Source: Dolomedes plantarius (taxonomy: Eukaryota > Arthropoda > Arachnida > Araneae > Dolomedidae). From it: a DNA stretch of 64,000 bases. Below are positions 46,101 to 58,100 of the stretch, piece after piece; position 1 is the first letter of the stretch, and every line of letters starts with the position of its first letter. The position numbers and the translations under genes are program-made. A model generated the notes under the pieces. The model was given only the letters and a program-made list of their open reading frames with translations, had not been told where the DNA came from and did not search any database. The stretch spans positions 187,139,281 to 187,203,280 of the forward strand of contig OU015496.1 in the NCBI GenBank assembly GCA_907164885.2, written 5' to 3'.

Positions 46101-49100
46101 ATGGAATCCTGTATAAATTTTATGCATAGTAGACTTTGTTGTTCAAATCAAGATCTATCTTAAATGTAAGCCATGGCGTGGTCTCGGAAATACAGTAAGA
46201 TACAAGAGTTTATTATTTTGTGATCTGTGTTCAGTGTATTGTAGTTTCTCTTTAGAGTGGCATAACTTGTTCTGCTCTCTAACACAACAATTCTAGTGGT
46301 TGTACCCTTGGCTTCTACTTAGTCCTTTGCCTTCATAAAAATCCTTAATGTGCTTTTTGCTGTGCTGAGTAAATTTATTACTTCTAGTTTCCCTATTCTG
46401 CAGTTTCATTTTTATGCCTTCAACCTTCCTCGAAGTAGTTACTTATAAATGATGTGTAGTAGCTAAAATGATTCTAGTTATTATTTGAAGATGTACACAT
46501 ATGAATAGACTATGATCGTGTAAAAACTAAAAATTTGTGCTTTTAAAATATTAAATATTTTTGTTTATCGAATTCACTTTGTGAATGGGATTTTTCTATT
46601 ACATTTAAGGATACTGAAAGGTAGCCTTTAATCATGTAGATAAGAGAAGTTTAATATTTTAACTTTGTGTCAGTCCTTTCTTACAGAATGAAGTAGCATG
46701 TAGCTAATTGTAGTTTAGTTAAGTAAGGATTTTGAAATAGTAATCTGTAGCTTAGTCTTTGTTGTGATAATTTTTTTTATTAAATTCTAAAAGTGATCAT
46801 ATGAGAAGTTGTGAAATGCATTTACTTTTCCAACTTTTAAATTTTTTACTCTTCAGTTGTGAGGCTAACTGATCAGAGTCTGGTTTAGCAGTTGATGTCA
46901 TTACATACAGAACTGTTACATCTGGAAATATTATAAAAAATGATTGTGTTGGGATATTTCAAAATTTGGGTAGGCTAATTGAAATTCTCCATATTGAGCA
47001 TAGTCATCTGCATGCTGGCATGTGCGTGTATATGTATATAACATAAACATTGTATTTGATGCCTTGACATTTTACCTTTTGCAAAAAGTTTTTGGTTTGT
47101 TTTTTGTTAATATACTTAAATATTAATGCAAAGGAAAATGTGTTCGTGAGTTAAAGGATGTGCCAAGTGAAAAATGTTTCTTGTCAGATATAATACTGAC
47201 TAAAATTACAATTAGTATAGCTAGCCTTGTAAAGTGTAAAATTCTGTAAAATAGTTATAGAAGCAATTATTTTTTACTTTCTAGAAAAGATGTAGAAAAT
47301 CCTTGTTGATGATGAAAAGAATTGTTTCTCATTCTTAGCTCATGACAGAATAGCCAGTTTTATCTAGGTTCATATTATCTCTCTTCCAAGAACCATTATT
47401 GTTTTGAAAGCTGTAAAACTCTGGAATCATGATTTTGTGACAGAGTGCCTAATACTCAGGACTTAATAATAAGATTTTAGATTATGTTAATTTTTTTTTT
47501 ACTCATTGCTTCTTATAATGTGTATTTAACATATTTGCACTTCATGACAGTAAAGCAGGTTTTAAACGATTTCAGTATTAAAGCTTGCCAGAGCTATGTT
47601 GAGGTTGTTAGAAATGTTAATAAAACCTACAATAGCAGAATTCAAAGCTTGCAGTAAACTGGGACAATCTTAAAATCTCATCTTTTAATATCATCATGTG
47701 TCATGATATCTAGCTGATCTTCATAGAGTTTGCTATCTACTGCTGTATCATAAAGGCTTCAAAATGAGTTAGAAAAGCTGTAAACGGAGGACTTTTAACT
47801 ATATTGCACTATATGAATAAAATATATATAATCATTGTGAACATGTTTTTAAGAGGACTGAATGACAAGGTTTTAAAAACTCCCACTGCCAAAAGCAAAC
47901 TGAAGTTTATATGCATTTGTACACTAGTTTCTATCGAATTACATACCAAATTTCTGTTATCATTAGACTATTTCTAAGTATGTCTTCAGAATCTGCGTTT
48001 TCGATGTCAAATGTTGCTTCTGCAGTTTCATATTAGTGTTTAGATCTTTTTTCATCATGAGTTAGAGATTGATGAGGTCAAATAAATTTTCATGGTGATA
48101 AAGACTTCAAAGTCGTCTTGTAAACAGTTTTAAAATGTACTGTTTTTAAAATTGTTTTTCAAGTTGTCTTTTTCATTTAAGAAATCAGAAAGGTTGTTTC
48201 CAAATTGTCTCTTCTGTGAAAATAAATTGAATTTTGAAGAAAGTCTCAAAAGTTAGAGCTGTATTAAAAGATTAAAAGTGGTGTAATAGTTTGGCAATGT
48301 GAGGAATAATGTTGCTAAATCTAGGGTGGTTTCTCAGTTCTGTAGCTATATTGTTTTTAAATAATCGCAATTAATTTTAAAATGTTTGTAGACGTTAGCT
48401 TTATTGAGGTAGATGCTTTACTAATTGTGCATGTGTGGCTGCTTTATTCCTTCGTGTCGTCCTTTGTTTTGAATTTGTGTGTGGTGTGCCTTCCCCCCAG
48501 CCCCTGGCTACTCTAGAGAGCGTACTTCTCCAAACGAAAGACCAGACGAAAGCAAGCGCCACACTCTTTCAGGTCCACCAAGCCGAGGCTACCCGAGTGA
48601 TGAAAAGGTTGATGACACATCCCTCTCAGTCAATACCACTCCGGAGGAGGTGTCCCGATCAGAAAAAATCAAGGAAGTGGAAGCTGAGAAGAAAAGCAAG
48701 GTAAATTTGTTGGCCTTTTTGTAGCAGAACAAGCCTATTTATGCAATATTGTATTTTTGCACCTCTTATCTCAGCAATTTAAAAACTAATGTTTTAGCAT
48801 TTACATTTTAATGATTGGGCAGAAGCAGTGTATATATCTGTGTTTGCAGTGTAAAGAGTGTCAAGTCCAAAATCGTAGTTTTGAGAAAAACGGGATTGAA
48901 AAAAAAACAGCCTTTGTAAAGTTAGTTTTTTTTTAAAGTTTAATTTTTTATTTTTTATTTTAAAGTAAATTTTCCAATTTTATTTTTGTTGAGTAAAGTG
49001 TTAATTGGACCTTAATTGGACATTAATTGGTCCTTAATTGTACATAACCCCTTTAACACTAGCATGTTTGTGTTTTGTTTCACATATCCCAAATTTTCCC

Positions 49101-52100
49101 TGATGAATAAAAATATTTAGTAGGGGAATTGGACTTAGCTTTCTGTGCCCTGCAGTAGCCCTTGATTGTTCAAACATGCCTGGTTTGATAACTCTTTTTA
49201 GCCCATTTTGGGCTTAACACCCTTTCTGTATCCTGCAGTAGCCCTTCATTTTTCAAACATACCTGGTTTGATTACTCATTTTCGCCCAGTTTGGACTTAA
49301 CACCCTTTGCACAGCAAATGCATATATTTCAATTCTCTAGCTTAAATAAATAAATAAACACTAAAATTAATATATAAATATAGTAAAATTTAACTACCAT
49401 TTTGTATGTTCCCAAGTGTCCCTGAAACTATTAATTTTAAAGGAGTTCATTCAGTTAATTGTTTTCATTGGAGGACTTTCTCAGATTGCTCATTTATAGT
49501 ATGCTAAAATCTAGACACAGAATGCTTGAATAAAGTGAATTCTGGGAAAGTTAAAAATGCTTGCAGGCTTTGAGCACATTTGGTTTAATTTTATTTGAAA
49601 CTAGCATTATTGCCCGGCATTGCCCGGGTAGATATATAGATAAAAAAATTTTCATGCATTCCATCAAAAAAATACTGGGATCCCCCCCCCCCCCCCCCGC
49701 AAAATAAACACTTTGCCCTCCCATCCCCCCAGACCAACTCTCAAACCACCGCTCAGAACAACCATCTTATCTCCCCACGTATCGAATTAGACTGGTTGTG
49801 GTGAAGGAACTGTATCCACATTTAAGAGGTGCACTTAGGGGCACAAAAATCATTAAAAAATTAATTTAAAAAAAACTAATTGAGCCCCAAATTTCGTTTG
49901 TCCTGATTTAAGTTTCTCGGGTCCTAAACATTAACTGTGTCGAATTTGGTCCCGGTGGGTGAAACTGTCTATGATTCTATAGTGGACAAACAAACAGACA
50001 AGCTCTTTTATATATATAGATGAACTGCTAAAGTATGATGACAAAAAAATGATATAAGTTTAAAAATTTTAGTTCATTGGTAAAATCACACAATTTTAGA
50101 ATATGATTTGGAGTGTTATATATTTTAAAGGATATTTGTTATTGACTATTTAAAGAAAACAGAGGAAAATTCAAAAACTCTCCAAAAATACTTATATAAT
50201 ATCTGTTTGTCTGTCATAGTATTAAGCAGAGATTATCATTTTTCAACTGAATTTCTATAAATCTCCATCATCCCTGTCCTTTGCACATGAAGATGCACAA
50301 TTCTGTTTTTTAAAGGTGAAGGAAGATTTGGTGAGAGAAATACAAGTATACACTTATAATATTAAATGCATCTTAAAATGTATTTGTTGTTCTCATGTCA
50401 TGATCTGGTTTGTAAATCTTGGGCAATTTCATTTCTCTTTAATGCTTCATAAAATTTTATGTAGAAGCCATATGGAGGTGTTGCTGTGATGCTGCCAGTT
50501 GGCTTGAATAAATCTCGAGGTAAATCTCCCATCCCACCAGAGCCAGTTGAGAAGACAGAAGTGAAACCTTTAAGTGAAGAACCTTATAAGCCTGTAACTG
50601 AGGAGGTAGTATTGTTTTTCATCATATTTTAATGGTTGTTAAATGCTTTATGAGCAAATTTTATAAATTGCTGGATTGGTGTAGTGAACTAAGGAATTTA
50701 CTGTAGTGATGTTGGGTTTAAATGCCTTTTTGTTACCTGTAAGGAAGCTATTCGGCCTTTTTATTTCTTGCTTATCTTAACTGAAATTCAAACTAAGTTT
50801 TGCTATCTAACTTTTATCGAAGAAAAGCTTTGAAGAATATCTTTTAAATAGGCATTATTGAAGCAAACTACATTAAACTTGAGTTTTGTTAACCTTAGAT
50901 AAAGTAAAATGTTGATTTAAACACTATATTAAAATTAGTTTCTAAATGTATTCTTATTTTTTCAAATTGGCTAATATCAAAATAGAAAGATCACATTGTA
51001 CACATTGTAGCCTTAAAATAAATAGTTAAAAGATAGGTCTGAAAAGAATACCAGTTTTTCTCAAATGCAATTCTACTTTTGATGTAAAATTATGTGATGG
51101 AGTGACATATAACACTTCAAGAATAAATGAGTAACACAAATGGAATAGATATGTTTTTTCACTATTTTTTGTTTTCCCAAGATTGTATCCTAAAGATTGC
51201 TCCATATGCTTATTATTATGTTGTTTAATGAAGTTTAAGATGCAATACTTTTTTTGATAATGTTGTGTTCAAATTATTTGTTTTATACTCTTCACACTAG
51301 ACAGGAAATATTTTTTCATTATTACTGCCTTATTATAAATTTCGGTTTACCTTTTAATAGATTTAGTACTCTTGAAGGGGCATTTATAATTGCTCCCTGG
51401 ACAATTTTTTTGTGCTTCTAAAGCTTTAGCATAAAATCATTCAGAATTATTGTTTGAAGTCCTTTAAAAAAGCTGTTAAATGAAAGGTTTTTTTTAGAAA
51501 ATAACAATTTGCTGAAAGTGTATACAAGCACCAAACTAGATACATAATATTCTCTCATAATTGCTTCATAGTTTTACATTTTTAAACATATTTTCCTTTA
51601 TAGGATACAGTAGTCTCTCTCTTCTCTCTCTCTTTTTTTAATGACACTTGCTATAGAAAATATTTATTTGAATGGATATACATAGTTTATTGGAAGAATT
51701 TTGATTTATTGTGAAACATTTATGACCATTAATGTATTTTAAATTATGTTTGCATGTATTCAGTCAAATTTAAATTATTTATGGTTTTCTAGTTATTTAT
51801 TTCCAATATTTTTTTAGCTATTATTAAAGCTGATGCATGTTTGATTTTATTATTTTAAGCCTTAATTTTTGTTTGACTTGGTTTTGGTTCTAATTTGTTT
51901 TGTTTTCTCTTCCTTTACATAACAACCCTTCCCACTGATGTCATCCCTCATGCATGCCTCTGAATTTTTGTTTCACTTCATCCGGTTTTTAGTCCAAAAA
52001 TAAAGTATTGACAACACCTACAGATAAAAGTTTCACACCTAATGACAAGTCAAGTGACCGAAAAGAAAGACCCAGCTCTCTATTCACTGGGAAACCAACA

Positions 52101-55100
52101 CCCTATACTAAAGAGTATATATATGAAGTGAATACAAGTGAACATAAAACTCCATTTAGTCCTGCTGAGCATGGCTTTACATACGAAGGTCAAAGAAGTG
52201 GAAATGTGTCTCCAATGACTGCAGAAACACTTCAGCTCGAAGTATCACCAGGAAGCAAACGAGCCAAAGGCTTAGCCTTCACATATTCTCCCCCAGAAGT
52301 TGAGGTTGACAAATCTCAGACTGAAATAATTTTACCACCTGCAGTTATCGAAGATGATGATAACAGAATTCAAGACATGTCCTCAGAATGGTGTGATACC
52401 ACCATTGATGAATCCATTAAGTGGGATGACTCAAAAGAGGATGAGATGATTAAGAACAAAGAGAATTTGGAGATATCGGAGAAAAATGAACAGAAGCAGA
52501 AGATAGGGCTCTCTATTTTTAAGAAGGGGAAGGACAAAGAAAAGAAGACTAATAAAAAAGAACAGGAAGAAAGCAAGAAGTCTAAGGAGAAGAAAGAGAA
52601 GGAAGAGAAAGAAAAAAAAGACAAGATGGAAAAAGAAAAGAGTGAAAAGAAGCCTGAAAAAGCAACTGCTGAAACTTCTCCTAATAAAAGAGACTCAGCT
52701 ATCGAAACTGATTTGCAAGTGGATGAAATAGTGGTTTCTAATGTGCAAGATGTTAAAAATGCGAAAGAGGAGTCTGTTTTATCTGAAGAAGAAAAAGCAG
52801 TGAGAGATGAAGCAGAAAAAGAAAATAAGTTAAAACTTGCTTTTGCCAAGAAAAGCAAATCAAAGGATATAGTAGATGATCAAAATACAAAGAAAAAATC
52901 AAAAGAAGATGCAAAGAAAGGCAAAGATTCAGAGAAGAAGCAGAAAGAAAAAGAAGCTAAAGAAGAAGAGGCTAAAAGGAAACAGAAAGAAAAAGAGGAA
53001 AAAGAGGCAGCTAAAAAGAAAGCTAAAGAAGAAAAAAAATTAAAAGAGAAGGAAGCAAAAGAAAAAAAAGCAAAAGATAAAGCAGAGAAATTAAAGAAAA
53101 AGTCTGATAGCAAATTAGACAAAAAAGGCACTCCAGAAAAGAGCCCCAATAAAGAAGGAGAGAAAGAGTCTGAGAAGGTAGAGGGTGATCTATCCTCAGA
53201 TGAAATCAAAGGCAAGGATGAATCGGAGGTTAAAGATTCAAAAGAAACACTTGACAAAAGTAAGAGCAAAGAAAGTTTGCAAAAAGCTGGTAAAAAGCCA
53301 AAAGGCCAATTGTCACTCTCCAAAATTATTAAAAAGAAACCTAAAAAAGAATCTGAGAAAGACCATTCTGATACTTCTTCAGTTTCAAGTAGTTCATCAG
53401 AAGGCAGTATGATAGACTATGGCACAAATGAAGGTTCAGGAGTCCCTGGTTTGGTGACCTCGACACCGAACCAGTCTATGAGAGCAACAAGTTCTGAGAA
53501 GTTCCCTGCTGAAAGTTCGAAGGACGTTTCTTTTGAGGAAACAGCTGTTCTAGAACTTGATGGATCTCCGTATTCAAGTCCAAACAGTAAACGTCATGGT
53601 GCTGGAGTAGGAGACAGGCAAATCAAGCCACTAATAGAGGTTTTTATATTAAAAACACTTTAGTTTTACTTTGATTATTTGTGCATGTGCTATTAGTATT
53701 ATTTTGATGTTACTTATTGTTTTTTGATTCCCACAACGAAAAGATATATCTTTTAGTAATACATTCCCAAACTATTTTTTATTATTTATCATAATTAATG
53801 ATGGTTCCCTGTTAAGTTATATACTTTATTTCTATTTTGGGATGTAGAATTGATTAATGCTAAATGAATTTTGAAGTTTTATAATAGTTATATGTTATGA
53901 AACTTATATAACTCAACGGTAATGTGGTATTTATGTGAAAATTTGTCCCACAGGTGAGATTGTTGAGATAAAAAATCCTAAGCCAATCTATTAATTTCTA
54001 ATATCTGTTTTCAAACTTCTCTATTCATATGTATCTTGTTATTTACCTAAGGGAATTCAACATTTTTTACATTCTTTTTTTCCTTTGATGTTACATATCA
54101 ATAGCTAATTTAAAAGACTGTTGACTAGTTTTAAGGTGTAAGATAGAAGTAAAATGTATAAAGCTTTTTTTTATAAATATGTAAAACTTCACTGCTAATA
54201 TATTGTCATAGATCTGTTAGGAGAAAATATGATAGCTCCAAGAGTCTAAATATTATCCACTTTAATAAAGTTTATTTTTCTGCTTTTGTTTTACAAAATT
54301 TTCCCCATTCTGTAAAGGAAAAGTCTAAAAGCTTGTCCTTTCAAAGTATTTTGCCATTTTATAGAAAGTTTTTTTATCGATTTATATCCATTCTGTTTAG
54401 CTATATTCCTTTCAAAATTTATGCAACTACACTGCTGGCCACTGTAAATGCAACACCCTGAAGGAAACATGCAAATAACATGAAATTTACAACATGCATT
54501 AGCGGAGGTGAGATATGCAAATGATTAGAATTTCAGCGCAGACGCACATCACACGCGCCTGTGGCGCCACTTCAAAGCGCTATTTAAGGCTTGGAGATTT
54601 CGACGATTTCAGCTTCAGTAATTTTGTTTTTCTTGTGGTTTTTTAAAAAAAACTATCAATTATGCCTCGTTGAAAACAGCGATCATCTTTTGATCAAGTA
54701 TCCGAGTTCGACAGAGGAAGGATAGTGGCCTACCGAGATTGTGGATTATCTTTCAGGGAAATCGGTAGTCATGTTGGACGAAACCAAACAACTGTAATGC
54801 GGATATGTGATCGTTGGATGCAGGAGGGTACGACGGACCGGCGTGTTCGATCGCATCCACCTCAGTGCATCACTTCACGTGATGACAGGCAAATTGTGTG
54901 CATGGCAGTGACGGATCGCTCAGTCACATCACGAACCATAGCACAGCACATGCAGTCTGTAACGCATCATCCAGTGTCTGCACGTACCATTCGACGCCGT
55001 TTACAGCAGAGGGGTCTGTCCGCAAGACGTCCATTGCTTTGTCTACCCTTGACGCAGAACCACAGACGTCTCCGCCACCAATGGTGCGATGACAGAAGGA

Positions 55101-58100
55101 TGTGGACGGCAGAATGGAATGAAATTGTCTTTACTGACGAGTCACGCTTCTGTCTGCAACACCACGATGGTCGCATTCGAGTCTGGAGACACCATGAAGA
55201 GAGGATGCTGAACAGCTGCGTTATGCACTGCCACACTGGTCCTGCACCGGGTATTATGGTATGGTATGGTATTGGATATCACTCTCGCACACCTCTAGTA
55301 TGCATTGCCGGTACTTTAAACAGCCAGTGCTACATCTCCGAGGTGTTGGAGCCAGTTGTCCTTCCTTACCTTCAGGGCTTGCCCACAGCCATATTTCAAC
55401 AGGATAATGCTCGACCACACGTGGCACGCATTGTCCAACGGTTCTTCGTCAATCGCCAGATTGAATTGATTCCCTGGCCGCCTCGCTCTCCGGATCTTTC
55501 GCCGATAGAAAACATGTGGTCCATGGTTGCTCTACGATTGGCCCAGATTCCATCCCCAGCTGCCACAGTAGATCAACTTTGGCAACGTGTGTAAGCTGCT
55601 TGGTCTGCTGTACCCCAAGAACTCATCCAAAGTCTCTTTGAATCAATGCTGAGGCGTGTGGCAGCGGTGATCTCCAACAATGGCGGCTACTCTGGCTACT
55701 GATTTTGGCAGGAACCACACTTCACAGAAGTCTATAAATTTAATCATTTGATACTTGGTCAACATGTTATCTACAAAATAAATTTTGTTGTGATATCTCT
55801 TGTCTTTCTTGGTGTTGCAATTTGGGTGGCCAGCAGTATATTTGAAGTATTACTACAAAATATTATCTTGGAAAAATTCGAGGCCCTAACCTGTGTTGGT
55901 TTGCTGTGAAGTTTCTTCGAATTTTTAAAATTTCTCTGAAAACAAATCCATTCTCAATAATTTCCACTTACGAATCAGCTTATCTAGTTATTTATACATG
56001 TAAGAATAGTATATATTTCTGTTATGATCATTGCTCTGAATTTCTTATGAGTTTACTGTCATGGTAGGGAGCATTTTGGCCTTAGTTTAAATATTGTCAC
56101 ATTTTCATAGGCTGAAGGATGGAAGGGACCAACCATTGTCACCGAATCCTCATCTTCTGCTTCCAGTTCTGTGACAACAACAAGCAGCAAACAGATTTCT
56201 GGTACAGAGGTCACAACCTCTCCAGAAAAAGGGGTGACTAATACAAAGTCCTCCAAGACAAATATGAATCAAGAGAAGACTGTCACACAGCAGGTGACCA
56301 AGAGTACAAGAGTGATGACTGGTACACTAGATGATGTACAGGTAAGGGGATCTCTTAAAGATAGTTTAATTCAATTTATTTTAACTTTATGTATAGCAAT
56401 ACAAGAGTGTAGCCATCATATTTATGGTACCCATTCTTAGAATAAATGACTTGATCGAGTGACTGTTAAACTGCAATTTAAGATTAGCTTGGAAGGAGGA
56501 GGTCATTTTCTAATCTGCATTGTGATTGAAATTTCTAAAAACTGAAAACCTATACTAAATTCTCCTAGTTATGTGTCATTTAAAATTGAAACTCTTTTAA
56601 CAGGAAAATTTTTTTACACTGTTTCCATTTCTTAAATGTAAGAATCATGATTTTTATTTCTTAATGTAAGAATATTAAATTATTTTTTTTCTGTAGAAAT
56701 GGTTGTATATTTAACCCTTTGAGGGGCGCAATTTTATTATTGTAATTTTTTTGAAAAAAAAGGTAAGAATGAGGTATAATGGTCCTACAGATAAAAGAAA
56801 TGTGATTTAAAAAAATTTAGCAGCCCCCCTTAGGTAGAGGGGGCCGTCCTCACAGTGCGAACGGCGCCCGTGTAGGGCATTTGAGTTCGACCACTAAATT
56901 GAGGGGGAACATACTCTTCAACATCACTATCATCTGAAATTATAGATTCAGGATCTGATGGAAGCTCCTCTAATAAAGCTAGAGCTTCTGATAGGCTCAG
57001 GCCAGGACGGGGCATTATGATTTTAAAAAAATTGAAGTTTTAAATAAATTTTATACTAAATAAAATCAAAGCTTATTTTGTACAATTTTAAAGATTTAAG
57101 TAAACTATATGAAATGAATTAAAAAAAGATATTTGCAACAGAATATTTAACTAAAAAAATTAGCAAATAAGAGCGACTGATCTGAAAACAGCAAAAGCAG
57201 AATGAGGTATTTTTAAAACGCGCTTTAGCTATTTCCAATACCTTCACACGTGGGGATTTCCAGGAGCCCACCCAGAGCGGTCATGCTTATAATAATTGAT
57301 TTAAATTCACTTGTGCTGAAGGTGGCCGGTTGCCGTTTGGAAACAATAAGCCAGACATATTGTCACATCCTGATTAGTTCTGCCTGTGGAACCTCTGACA
57401 GAGGCCAACCTTAGCACACAGAATGAATTCAATAGACCACTGTCGAATGCAGAAAGGTTGGGAACTGTAGGTGATAGTGCCCAGCACACACCATTGAAAC
57501 AGATGACAATACAGATGATAAAGTTTTCCTTTTCCAAAAACACCCCCAATTTCAGAGGGTTAACCATCTTTTTAATCCCCTTTACCCCCCAAGAAGCAAG
57601 ACCAAATCGTCTAGAGGAGATAACATAAGGACAGCTGTGTTTGTTTTCCCTTTCCGGGGGGGAGCCTGTATTTCAATGTCGTAGAGGGGTGGCGTTCTCA
57701 CTGTGCGAACACCATTTAAAAGCGCAAAAATACAAAGAAATAAACGATTTTTTTTAAGAAGTAATGACATGTCAGTATTAGTTGAGGCATGTTTATAAAA
57801 TCTAGTGGAAAAAATTAAAACATTTTAGGTTTTTAATCCTTAAAATAATTGAAAATAAAACCAACTATGAAACAGCGTTAACTTGCATTCATTGTGTTCA
57901 AATTAAATGAACAGACAAATGTCTGGTGCTACCATTTATTATCAGTTTAAAGATGTAAAAGTATTTTACAACCTTTAATTGAAAAAAAAATTGACATTTT
58001 TTAGGTTAAAAAAATTCTAGAAAATGTGTTCACACAGTGAGGACGGCGCCCCTCAAAGGGTTAATGCATTCATTCACTTCTAGTTATAAAATTTTAAATA

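Noticed and set aside
52370..53323. Two long minus-strand open frames (162 and 147 codons)
   Set aside because: They are the reverse of the Lys/Glu-rich exon, which yields Ser/Phe-rich antisense frames without stops. The plus-strand exon is well supported.
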